From assembly GCA_037144255.1 (NCBI GenBank), contig JBAWXE010000028.1:1-28051 (forward strand): DNA of 28,051 bases, read 5' to 3'. Position 1 is the first letter of the stretch. Every line of letters begins with the position of its first letter. The stretch is from JBAWXE01 sp037144255 (GTDB taxonomy: Bacteria; Bacteroidota; Bacteroidia; Chitinophagales; Chitinophagaceae). Shown here in pieces: positions 15,997-23,952 of the stretch. Made by a program: the position numbers and the translations under genes. The notes below the pieces were generated by a model. It searched no databases. It was not told the origin of the DNA and saw only the letters and a program-made list of their open reading frames with translations.

Positions 15997-17193
15997 ATGC
16001 ATACCGCTTATATTATTGATACTACCCGTACCCCTATAGGCAAATATGGTGGCAGTCTCTCCACAGTTCGCCCCGATGACCTCTTAGCTCATGTTATCAA
16101 AACATTAGTTGCCCGTAACTCAAGTATAGATGTAAAATTAATTGAAGATGTAATAGCTGGTGCTGCTAACCAGGCAGGCGAGGACAACCGCAATGTAGCT
16201 CGTATGGCCGCATTGCTGGCTGGCCTACCCGTAACTGTAGGTGGCAATACGGTCAATCGTCTTTGCGCTTCAGGCTTGCAAGCCATTATGGATGCCGGCC
16301 GTGCTATCATGTGTGGCGATGGAGAAGTGTATATAGCCGGCGGTGTTGAAAGTATGACACGCGCTCCTTTTGTAATGGGCAAAGCTGATAGTGCGTATAC
16401 ACGCAATGCCGAGATATTTGACACTACTATGGGCTGGCGATTTGTTAATAAAAAACTCAGAGACTTGCACCATCCCTATGGCATGGGCGAAACAGCTGAG
16501 AATGTTGCAAAACAATGGAACATCACTCGCGAGGAGCAAGATCAATTTGCTTATAATTCTCAGGAAAAATATTTTGCGGCCGCAGCTTCTGATAAATTCA
16601 AGGAAGAGATCACTACTGTTCCGGTAGAATTAGGCAAAGGCAAAATCAATGTATTTGCAGTAGATGAACACCCTCGTCAGTCAACATTAGAAAAACTGGG
16701 GGAACTGAAACCTGCCTTTATTAAAGATGGTACTGTTACTGCCGGTAACTCCAGTGGTATAAACGATGGTGCTGCTGCTATGATCATAGCATCTGAAGAA
16801 GCTGTAAGAAAATATAACCTTAAACCAATAGCCAAGATCAAGAGTATGGCAGTAGCTGGTGTAGACCCATCTATCATGGGAGTAGGCCCTGTACCGGCCA
16901 CACTGAAGGCGCTAGATCGTGCAGGACTAAAAGTAGGCGACCTCGACCTTGTAGAACTGAATGAGGCTTTCGCTTCACAGAGTATTGCTTGTATGCGTGA
17001 TCTAGGTCTGGAATCTGCCAAAGTGAATGTAAATGGTGGCGCTATAGCTATTGGTCATCCATTAGGCTGTAGTGGTGCACGTATATCTACCACTCTGTTG
17101 TACGAGCTGCGTCGCCGTGGTGGTAAGTATGGGCTGGCTACAATGTGTATAGGTGTAGGTCAGGGTGCTGCTATCATTTACGAAATGGTATAG
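15997..17193 (+). CDS. Thiolase (acetyl-CoA acetyltransferase / 3-oxoadipyl-CoA thiolase type)
   Basis: A 398-residue degradative/biosynthetic thiolase. The catalytic residues are evident: acyl-accepting C90 in NRLCASGLQAI, H354 in GGAIAIGHPLGCSGAR, and C384 in CIGVGQGAA. NEAFASQS supplies the oxyanion-region Asn. This spacing equals that of 3-oxoadipyl-CoA thiolases (PcaF/PaaJ), and the N-terminus DTTRTPIGKYGGSLS is also of that kind. Acetoacetyl-CoA thiolase and FadA remain possible. Placement directly before ACMSD (29 bases) would suit a role in aromatic or tryptophan catabolism, where the final acyl-CoA is split to acetyl-CoA. No other ring-degradation gene is present in the window, so that link is inference. 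The ATG follows an A-rich stretch. Confidence 0.93.
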   Translation: MHTAYIIDTTRTPIGKYGGSLSTVRPDDLLAHVIKTLVARNSSIDVKLIEDVIAGAANQAGEDNRNVARMAALLAGLPVTVGGNTVNRLCASGLQAIMDAGRAIMCGDGEVYIAGGVESMTRAPFVMGKADSAYTRNAEIFDTTMGWRFVNKKLRDLHHPYGMGETAENVAKQWNITREEQDQFAYNSQEKYFAAAASDKFKEEITTVPVELGKGKINVFAVDEHPRQSTLEKLGELKPAFIKDGTVTAGNSSGINDGAAAMIIASEEAVRKYNLKPIAKIKSMAVAGVDPSIMGVGPVPATLKALDRAGLKVGDLDLVELNEAFASQSIACMRDLGLESAKVNVNGGAIAIGHPLGCSGARISTTLLYELRRRGGKYGLATMCIGVGQGAAIIYEMV

Positions 17194-17222
17194 ATTCAAA
17201 TTAAGCTCTTAAATAATCTGCC

Positions 17223-18233
17223 TTGAAAAAAATAGATATCCACACGCATATAATGCCTGAACATATACCCAATTGGTTCCAAAAATTCGGGTATGGCGAG
17301 TTTATCCATTTAGAACATCATAAACCTTGCTGTGCCCGAATGATAAAGGGCGACAAGGTGTTTCGCGAGGTAGAACAAAATTGCTGGGACCCTCATGTAC
17401 GCACCAAGGAGATGGACCTTACACAAGTAGGGCTACAGGTACTATCTACCATACCTGTGCTTTTTAACTATTGGGCCAAACCTGCTCATGGTATAGAAAC
17501 AGCTCGCTTCTTCAATGACCATATAGCACAATGTGTAGACCAGCATCCGCAACGCTTCATAGGTATAGGTACTGTGCCCTTACAGGATATTGACCTGTCA
17601 ATCAAAGAAATGGAACGCTGTGTGAAGGAATTGAAAATGCCGGGGCTGGAAATAGGCTCCAACATCAATAAGAAAAACTTAGGCGACACCTATTTCAATC
17701 CTTTTTGGGAAGCCGCAGAACAGTTAGGCTGTTGCATATTTGTACACCCATGGGAAATGATGGGAGAAGACGACATGCAAAAATACTGGCTACCATGGCT
17801 GGTAGGTATGCCTGCAGAAACAGCTCGCGCCATTAGCTCTATGATATTTGGTGGTGTACTTGCTCGCTACCCTAAACTGCGTGTAGCTTTTGCGCATGGT
17901 GGTGGTAGTTTCCCTTTTACTATAGGTCGTATAGAGCATGGGTTCAATGTTCGTCCGGATCTTTGTGCAGTAGATAACAATGTAAACCCTCGCGAATATC
18001 TGGGCAAATTTTGGATAGATGCTCTGGTACACGACCCTAAAGCATTGAACTATGTAATGGATGTAATAGGCAATGATAAAATATGCATGGGTAGCGATTA
18101 TCCTTTCCCTCTGGGCGAACATCATCCCGGCGCACTTATAGAAAGCATGGACTATACTGCTTCTATTAAAGATCAATTACTCTTTAAGAATGCCTTGCAA
18201 TGGATGAACCTGAGCGAAGAACTCTTTAAATAA
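17223..18233 (+). CDS. 2-amino-3-carboxymuconate-6-semialdehyde decarboxylase (ACMSD), TTG start
   Basis: A 336-residue metal-dependent amidohydrolase-superfamily decarboxylase. ACMSD diverts 2-amino-3-carboxymuconate-6-semialdehyde, made from 3-hydroxyanthranilate, away from quinolinate/NAD and toward full catabolism. The match to animal ACMSD is close throughout: metal ligands H7 and H9 in DIHTHI, H175 in FVHPWEM, and D292 in GSDYPFPLGE, with H225 in FAHGGGSFPF and the blocks KYWLPWLVGMPAET and ENCWDPHVR-like QNCWDPHVR. From memory, the human enzyme has the same residues one position earlier. The start codon is TTG: an in-frame TAA stands two codons before, and the family begins exactly at MKxIDIHTH. 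It is the last gene of the operon, followed at once by a terminator. I recognise this family with high confidence; the in vivo substrate is inferred. Confidence 0.94.
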   Translation: MKKIDIHTHIMPEHIPNWFQKFGYGEFIHLEHHKPCCARMIKGDKVFREVEQNCWDPHVRTKEMDLTQVGLQVLSTIPVLFNYWAKPAHGIETARFFNDHIAQCVDQHPQRFIGIGTVPLQDIDLSIKEMERCVKELKMPGLEIGSNINKKNLGDTYFNPFWEAAEQLGCCIFVHPWEMMGEDDMQKYWLPWLVGMPAETARAISSMIFGGVLARYPKLRVAFAHGGGSFPFTIGRIEHGFNVRPDLCAVDNNVNPREYLGKFWIDALVHDPKALNYVMDVIGNDKICMGSDYPFPLGEHHPGALIESMDYTASIKDQLLFKNALQWMNLSEELFK

Positions 18234-18237
18234 GAGA

Positions 18238-18286
18238 AGAACCCTCTGTATCTATTTGGTTGCAGGATATGGTAGAGGGTTCTTTT
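18238..18286 (+). terminator. Terminator of the trans-sulfuration/thiolase/ACMSD operon
   Basis: 10-base inverted repeat AGAACCCTCT (18238-18247) and AGAGGGTTCT (18274-18283), followed by TTT. The loop is long (26 bases), but stem and T-tract are clear and it lies directly after the ACMSD stop. Confidence 0.7.
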
Positions 18287-18351
18287 ACGAGTGTCATTTC
18301 ATAAGCAGAAAGATTAGCTGATCAAATTTATTTGTAGTTACCGACACTCCA

Positions 18352-18370
18352 TTCACCCTCATTGGGTGAA
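18352..18370. repeat. Perfect palindrome upstream of the sensor-kinase gene, possible operator
   Basis: TTCACCC (18352-18358) and GGGTGAA (18364-18370) form a 7-base inverted repeat with a 5-base loop. No T-tract follows directly, so it is not a good terminator. A second inverted repeat, GAGTGTC (18289-18295) and GACACTC (18343-18349), brackets the preceding segment. Position is about 70 bases before the likely -7 box of the kinase gene. Confidence 0.4.
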
Positions 18371-18439
18371 ACCATTCTTTTCTATAGGTGAATAAAGGGG
18401 GAGAAACATGAGTCATAAGAATATATGCTCATAAAAAAG

Positions 18440-18447
18440 TAATTTTA
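18440..18447 (+). promoter_or_regulatory. Possible -7 element of the sensor-kinase gene
   Basis: TAATTTTA differs from TAnnTTTG only in the last base and lies 24 bases before the ATG at 18472, the spacing seen at other starts in this window. Confidence 0.35.
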
Positions 18448-18471
18448 GCCTAGCAACGGCAATGTCATATC

Positions 18472-21435
18472 ATGCAAAAAGGGGATCGCTACATACAGGT
18501 TTTATTCCTACTTATAGTCAGCTTACTATTATCTGTACAAGGTCTCGCCCAACGCTATCCTTTTTATAATCTGAATGTAGAGAACGGCCTCATACAATCT
18601 CAAGCCACTTCGCTGGCTCAGGATAAGTATGGGCATTTATGGATAGGCACAATAGGTGGGCTTTCTCGTTATGACGGTACTAGCTTTACCAATTACTCTG
18701 TACGTAATGGTATGCTCACTAATCGTATCAATGCTCTTGCTGCAGACAAAAAAGGAAATATCTGGATTGGTTCTAACAGTGGCTTGTCTTGCTATAATGG
18801 CAAGGTATTCAAACACTTCATGCTACACTCTCCCAATCGATTAACACCCGGTATCGTTTCCAGCATCCAAATAAGCGAAAACGGGAAAGTATGGTGTATA
18901 GCTGACGGTATTGTTTATAGTATACAAAATGGTAAAAGCAGTGCTTTGGACTTTTCTAATAAATATAGAGCTACAACAGCAATTGCACCAGATAATAACG
19001 ACTTATGGTTAGCTTCTTATAATAGACTATACCATTATCATAATAAGACATGGGACAGCATGGATTGTAAGAATATCCATAGTATTACCCAACCTACTAT
19101 ATTAAGACTCTATCAAGACAAACAACATAAATTATGGGTACTTACAACCAATGGCCTTTATGAAATAGAACAAAATGCCCTTGTTATTCATAAAATTAAT
19201 AATGCAGCTCTCAATAGCTTACCACCTCTTATTGGCATGACAGAGGATAATGACCATACTTATTGGTTATGTACCTCTGCAGGTGTCATTCGTATGACTG
19301 ACACTTCCTTACAATATTACAATAAGCATAACGGGCTAAGTGACAATACCTATTACGATGCACTTACTGATGCCGAAGGCAATGTATGGTTGGCATCAGA
19401 TGGTAAAGGGGTGTATCGTTTCTCCGGCTCACACTTTACCTGTCTGGACGAAAGCACAGGCTTACCTAGTGCTCAGGCTATGAGCATAGTTGGCAACAAA
19501 GCAGGTACTATATACATAGGCACTTATGATGCAGGATTGTATGCCTATGACAAAGGCAAAATTAGACCTATCCCATTTCCGGGTACACAACCTATCCGTA
19601 TTACTTCACTCATAATGAGAAAAGGGGAATTATGGATAGGCACCCGAGGGCAAGGTCTTTGGAAATACGATGGTAATTCTGTAAAAAACTATCCTGCAAA
19701 ACACTATGGTTTCAGTAGCAATTTAATTACTGCTTTATTTAATACTGATGACGACAGACTCTTTATTGGCTTCCCGGGCAGTATGTCTATTTATGAGAAC
19801 AACACTTTTCATAAAATACTTGTCGCCAGACAGTCTGTTCAAGACTTCCTCTCCTTAGCCAAAGATAGCATCCTCATTTCCACCGACGAAGGCCTGTTCC
19901 TTTATCGCGACACCATCTCTAAATTCATCACAAATACCACCGCAGATAGCAATGCTGTACAATGCACTACACTACAAGGCGAAAACCTGTGGATAGGCAC
20001 TACCGATAATGGATTGATATGTTATAATTTAAAAACTAGGAAGTCCTTTTCCATCAATAAAAGTAATGGCCTGCACTCAGATTTCATTTACAACCTTGTG
20101 AATGATGCAGATGGGGGCATATGGGCAGGTACAGGCTTTGGTATACATAAAGTACGAATGGTGAACGACAAAATGCTCATTACTTTTTATGGTAAAGAGC
20201 AAGGCGTATCCAGCATGGAGAGCAATCATAATGCTGGATTCAAAATGCAGGATGGCAGCATATGGTTTGGCACTACCAATGGTGCATTGCATTATCAACC
20301 TGCTGCTTCCACACACAGTTCTGCACCAATCAGTATTGTATTACAATCTGTAAAACTTTTTGGAGAAAATATCTCCGATTCTACTTACTACGATAGTGTG
20401 GAAAATTGGTATAAGGTACCTTACAACTTACGGTTACCTTATCGCAAGAACAATATCACATTTACTTTCCACGCTATTTCTTTAAGTGGCGAGGACGAAA
20501 TACAATATCGTTATAAAGTAGAGGGACTGGATGCTCCATGGTCCGACTGGTCAACTATCAACTCTGTCAACTATTCTTCACTGCCCCCTGGTAAGTACGT
20601 GCTACGTGTGCAATGTTCGTCAGATGATGAAAAGTCTACCAAAGAGCTTAGCTATCCTTTTGAGATCATTACACCCTTTCACAAAACAAGTTGGTTCCGT
20701 TTGATCATACTCATTTTCTGTATTCAGATAGGGGTATTCTTGCAATACCTTACCAACAAACGAAAACAAAACAGACTCAATCTATTGGAGCAGTTGCGTA
20801 GAGAAGAGCAGAACAAGGTTCGTGAGCGTACAGCTGAGGATTTTCATGACGAGGTAGGCAACAAATTGACTCGTATCAATATCCTGTCTGATGTCCTAAA
20901 AAGCAAGATAAAGCATATTAGCCCCGATGCTATTCGTATCATAGCACAGATACAAGATAACACCCAACAGATATATGGTGGCACACGCGATATTCTCTGG
21001 TCTTTAAAGCCTTCAAACGACAACCTGTATGAGATATTACACCGCGTCAGAGATTTTGGTGGAGAATTGTTTCAGGATATCGAGATAGATTTTGTATTCA
21101 TAGGCTCTGACGATGCCTGGAAGAATTACAAACTACCCCTCGATATCAGCCGTAACCTCATTATGATATTCAAAGAGGCTCTGAACAATTGCCTCAAATA
21201 CGCCCATGCTACAAAAGTGACTCTCGAAGTACAATTATTGCCTAACGATACCCTGCGCATGGTACTCAATGATAACGGTAAAGGCTTTGACATGACCAAT
21301 ACCAAAAGAGGGCATGGCATAGATAATATGAATGTAAGGGCTAAACGTATCAATGGTACCCTAAGCATGGTATCAAGTATCAACCAGGGCACTACCATCA
21401 CACTTATTTTCAAAATACCTTCAACTAGGGGATAA
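18472..21435 (+). CDS. Sensor histidine kinase with periplasmic Reg_prop propeller and Y_Y_Y domain
   Basis: A 987-residue membrane kinase. A signal peptide (LFLLIVSLLLSVQGLAQ) is followed by about 600 residues of Reg_prop-type propeller repeats such as DKYGHLWIGTIGGLSRYDG and DKKGNIWIGSNSGLSCYNG. A Y_Y_Y domain follows near 650-735 (YRYKVEGLDAPWSDWS), then one membrane helix near 743-762. The cytoplasmic part has a HisKA_3-type dimerisation helix with phospho-acceptor H792 in AEDFHDEVGNKLTRI. The ATPase domain shows the N-box FKEALNN near 900-906, D934 in NDNGKGFD, and RGHGIDNMN. Unlike classical Bacteroidota hybrid sensors (HTCS) it carries no receiver or AraC domain; the regulator is a separate gene 42 bases downstream. 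The ligand is unknown; relatives often sense glycans, but no polysaccharide locus is visible here. Confidence 0.93.
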   Translation: MQKGDRYIQVLFLLIVSLLLSVQGLAQRYPFYNLNVENGLIQSQATSLAQDKYGHLWIGTIGGLSRYDGTSFTNYSVRNGMLTNRINALAADKKGNIWIGSNSGLSCYNGKVFKHFMLHSPNRLTPGIVSSIQISENGKVWCIADGIVYSIQNGKSSALDFSNKYRATTAIAPDNNDLWLASYNRLYHYHNKTWDSMDCKNIHSITQPTILRLYQDKQHKLWVLTTNGLYEIEQNALVIHKINNAALNSLPPLIGMTEDNDHTYWLCTSAGVIRMTDTSLQYYNKHNGLSDNTYYDALTDAEGNVWLASDGKGVYRFSGSHFTCLDESTGLPSAQAMSIVGNKAGTIYIGTYDAGLYAYDKGKIRPIPFPGTQPIRITSLIMRKGELWIGTRGQGLWKYDGNSVKNYPAKHYGFSSNLITALFNTDDDRLFIGFPGSMSIYENNTFHKILVARQSVQDFLSLAKDSILISTDEGLFLYRDTISKFITNTTADSNAVQCTTLQGENLWIGTTDNGLICYNLKTRKSFSINKSNGLHSDFIYNLVNDADGGIWAGTGFGIHKVRMVNDKMLITFYGKEQGVSSMESNHNAGFKMQDGSIWFGTTNGALHYQPAASTHSSAPISIVLQSVKLFGENISDSTYYDSVENWYKVPYNLRLPYRKNNITFTFHAISLSGEDEIQYRYKVEGLDAPWSDWSTINSVNYSSLPPGKYVLRVQCSSDDEKSTKELSYPFEIITPFHKTSWFRLIILIFCIQIGVFLQYLTNKRKQNRLNLLEQLRREEQNKVRERTAEDFHDEVGNKLTRINILSDVLKSKIKHISPDAIRIIAQIQDNTQQIYGGTRDILWSLKPSNDNLYEILHRVRDFGGELFQDIEIDFVFIGSDDAWKNYKLPLDISRNLIMIFKEALNNCLKYAHATKVTLEVQLLPNDTLRMVLNDNGKGFDMTNTKRGHGIDNMNVRAKRINGTLSMVSSINQGTTITLIFKIPSTRG

Positions 21436-21463
21436 ACTTATATCAAACTTATCCGAACTTTAT
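21435..21463 (+). repeat. Three AACTTAT-type direct repeats between kinase and regulator genes
   Basis: AACTTAT at 21435-21441 and 21446-21452, and AACTTTAT at 21456-21463, start 11 and 10 bases apart, about one helical turn. They begin at the kinase stop codon and fill most of the gap before the regulator ATG. Confidence 0.35.
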
Positions 21464-21477
21464 AAAAATTAGCATCT

Positions 21478-22110
21478 ATGAGTCGTGATCTTGACATACG
21501 AGTTACCATCATCGAAGACGACGAAACTATTCGTGAAGGATATTCATATCTTATCAACAATACCTCGGGCTACAAGGTTATCAGTTCATACCCCTCTTTT
21601 GAGGATGCGGCGAAGAAAATAGCACATGACGACCCTGATGTTATTTTACTGGATGTAGAACTACCCGGCATATCCGGCATAGATGCAATACCCAAACTCA
21701 AGAAACTCATTCCGGATGTTCATATACTTATTCTCACAGTGTATGAACAAGATCTACTCATCTTCCGTGCATTAGGCAATGGCGCAGCCGGTTATCTTAC
21801 AAAGAACACACCACACGAAAAGATCATTGCTGCCATTCACGAGGTAATGGAAGGTGGCGGACCTATGAGTGCACATATAGCACGTATGGTCATACAGTCA
21901 TTCCAGCGTAGCGATTCATCTCCTCTTACCCGCAGAGAGACCGAGATACTGGAGCAAATAGCTACCGGCAAAAGTCGTAAGCGTATTGCCGAAGAGCTGT
22001 TCATAGATCTGGAGACAGTAAAGTCGCATATCAAGAATATATATCAGAAACTGAATGTGCATTCAAAAGCTGATGCCATCAAGACAGCCCGCGACAATAA
22101 ATTCATCTGA
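21478..22110 (+). CDS. NarL/FixJ-family response regulator (receiver + LuxR-type HTH)
   Basis: A 210-residue two-component regulator. The receiver domain occupies about residues 7-125, with acidic residues D14/D15, phospho-acceptor D59 in VILLDVELPG, T87 in LILTVYE and K109 in GYLTKN. After a short linker the LuxR-type helix-turn-helix follows (about 148-205): PLTRRETEILEQIATGKSRK and TVKSHIKNIYQKLNVHSKAD. Such regulators bind DNA as dimers when phosphorylated. The gene starts 42 bases after the kinase gene, whose HisKA_3 type is the usual partner of NarL-family regulators, so the two are almost certainly a cognate pair. Likely targets are its own operon and perhaps the APC permease 70 bases downstream, but that is inference. 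Confidence 0.95.
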   Translation: MSRDLDIRVTIIEDDETIREGYSYLINNTSGYKVISSYPSFEDAAKKIAHDDPDVILLDVELPGISGIDAIPKLKKLIPDVHILILTVYEQDLLIFRALGNGAAGYLTKNTPHEKIIAAIHEVMEGGGPMSAHIARMVIQSFQRSDSSPLTRRETEILEQIATGKSRKRIAEELFIDLETVKSHIKNIYQKLNVHSKADAIKTARDNKFI

Positions 22111-22154
22111 TACCCACATTAGTATACATATTATAAAGAAGCGACTAAAGTCAT

Positions 22155-22162
22155 TAGATTTG
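22155..22162 (+). promoter_or_regulatory. -7 promoter element of the APC permease gene
   Basis: TAGATTTG, a perfect TAnnTTTG box, 21 bases before the TTG start at 22184. It supports that unusual start and shows that the permease can be transcribed independently of the two-component genes. Confidence 0.55.
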
Positions 22163-22183
22163 TAGCAGACTAATCACTGCTCC

Positions 22184-23539
22184 TTGCAAACTAATACCCA
22201 AGCTACTACTCCTCAGCTCGACAGGGCATTAACGCTTACACAAGCTACAGCTATCAATATGATAGACATGGTTGGTATTGGGCCATTTATTACTATTCCT
22301 TTTATTGTTGGTTTGTTGCAGGGCCCTATTTGCATACTGGCATGGCTCCTGGGTGCACTTTTGGCATACATGGATGGCATGGTATGGGCAGAACTGGGTG
22401 CTAAATGGCCAGAGGCGGGTGGTAGTTATGTCTTCTTGCAAAAACTATTTGGAGCTAATAACAAATGGGGCAGAATAATGCCATTCTTGTTCATTTGGCA
22501 AACTACCATACAGGCTCCTCTAGTAATAGCCAGTGGTGCCATAGGCTTTTCACAATATCTCACATTTTTGGTACCACTTACTATTATTGGTAAAAAAGTA
22601 GTGAGTGGTGGCCTAGTCGTATTACTGGTAGCATTACTTTATCGTGATATCAAGAGCATTGGCAAGATATCTATTGTCTTATCAGTCATCACAGGTGGCA
22701 CAATACTATGGCTCATATTTTCAGGCTTCGGGCACTTTCATGCAGCACAAGCTTTCAACTTCAACATGGGGGGACTCAATATGTTCTCGCTATTCTTTGT
22801 GGCTGTAGGGCAATCATCCTTGAAGGCGGTGTATTCCTATTTAGGCTATTACAATGTTTGCCATTTAGGCTCAGAGATCAAAGACCCAGCGCGTAATATA
22901 CCGCGCTCTATATTTATCTCTATCACAGGTATTGCTATTCTGTATTTGGGTATGCAAACCATGATTTTGGGTGTACTACCATGGCAGCAGGTAGCCTCGT
23001 CAGAATTTGTGGTCAGTACTTATTTCGAACATATATACAACCATACCGTAGGGCAAATAGCCACAGTACTTGTATTGTGTATAGCATTGGCATCCTTGTT
23101 CTCTGTCATACTGGGCTACTCACGTATACCTTATGCCGCTGCAAAGAATGGCGATTTCTTCCCCATATTTGCCAGAGTGCATCCTAAGTACAAATTCCCG
23201 CATGTATCTCTACTGGCTATGGGCGGCCTTGCCTTTATCTTCAGTTTATTGTTCAAGATGAAGGATGTTATAACCGCTATTATTGTGATGCGCATACTTA
23301 TACAATTCGTATCACAGGCAGTGGGTATTATAGTATGGCATTACCGCAAACCGCAAGAGCCTATGCCTTTCAAAATGCCTTTCTTCCCTATCCCTGCCAT
23401 TATCAGTATTGCTATTTGGTTATTCATTCTCTTTAGCAGTTCTTGGGTATATATTACCTATGCTATTAGTATCATTCTGCTGGGTATCTTGTTATTTCTT
23501 ATTAAAGAGAACGTTAACAATACTGGCCGAGTTGAATAA
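22184..23539 (+). CDS. APC-superfamily amino acid permease, TTG start
   Basis: A 451-residue inner-membrane transporter with about 12 hydrophobic helices. The first helix carries the APC-type ATAINMIDMVGIGPFITIP, whose unwound G-x-G-x-F segment binds substrate in LeuT-fold transporters. A later block (GSEIKDPARNIPRSIFIS) is the typical loop of amino acid permeases. Others are YSRIPYAAAKNGDFFPIFARVHPKYKFPH. The likely substrate is an amino acid or polyamine; which one cannot be told. The start is TTG: a stop codon lies seven codons upstream in frame, and the first ATG (about residue 26) would remove half of the first helix. A small membrane-anchored protein gene follows 42 bases later. The upstream two-component system suggests regulated uptake. 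Confidence 0.9.
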   Translation: MQTNTQATTPQLDRALTLTQATAINMIDMVGIGPFITIPFIVGLLQGPICILAWLLGALLAYMDGMVWAELGAKWPEAGGSYVFLQKLFGANNKWGRIMPFLFIWQTTIQAPLVIASGAIGFSQYLTFLVPLTIIGKKVVSGGLVVLLVALLYRDIKSIGKISIVLSVITGGTILWLIFSGFGHFHAAQAFNFNMGGLNMFSLFFVAVGQSSLKAVYSYLGYYNVCHLGSEIKDPARNIPRSIFISITGIAILYLGMQTMILGVLPWQQVASSEFVVSTYFEHIYNHTVGQIATVLVLCIALASLFSVILGYSRIPYAAAKNGDFFPIFARVHPKYKFPHVSLLAMGGLAFIFSLLFKMKDVITAIIVMRILIQFVSQAVGIIVWHYRKPQEPMPFKMPFFPIPAIISIAIWLFILFSSSWVYITYAISIILLGILLFLIKENVNNTGRVE

Positions 23540-23581
23540 ATAGACACAATAGCTTATTTTGGAGATATAATTCTGCGATCC

Positions 23582-23944
23582 ATGCAAATACTGTTGATCA
23601 TATTGGCTGTGGCTATGTTATATGTGCTGTATAAACTACTGCGTCAGGATAAGGTATATACATATACACGTACTACCATTATCTCTTATCAACCCGATGG
23701 CACTGAATACATTACTACTAACGACGAATCCGGAGAGATAATAGTGACCAGTGACGTAGTACTGATAGATGGTACCGGATATAAGTACAAGACCATAGAT
23801 AGCCGTAAAACAGAAGCCATCATGCATTATGCCAAGGGTCATCTGCGCAGTGTCAGCATACTCTTACCAATAGGCGAGAAAAGTTACTTCATACCTGATA
23901 CTAAGCCTGCCCGTAGGATACGACGCAGGACCATCAAAATGTAA
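23582..23944 (+). CDS. Small membrane-anchored protein of unknown function
   Basis: 120 residues. The N-terminus MQILLIILAVAMLYVLYKLL is one membrane helix, probably a signal anchor. The remaining 100 residues are strand-rich and hydrophilic, with YQPDGTEYITTNDESGE and VVLIDGTGYKYKTIDSR, and the C-terminus is strongly basic (RRIRRRTIKM). I recognise no family. It lies 42 bases after the APC permease on the same strand and may be co-transcribed with it. Its end is 8 bases from the stop of the convergent dioxygenase gene with no terminator between. The length, codon use like its neighbours and lack of an alternative frame make it a likely real gene. Confidence 0.65.
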   Translation: MQILLIILAVAMLYVLYKLLRQDKVYTYTRTTIISYQPDGTEYITTNDESGEIIVTSDVVLIDGTGYKYKTIDSRKTEAIMHYAKGHLRSVSILLPIGEKSYFIPDTKPARRIRRRTIKM

Positions 23945-23952
23945 TGCCCTTA

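Noticed and set aside
18352..18370. Terminator for the ACMSD operon
   Set aside because: No T-tract follows directly and a better terminator already lies at 18238-18286.
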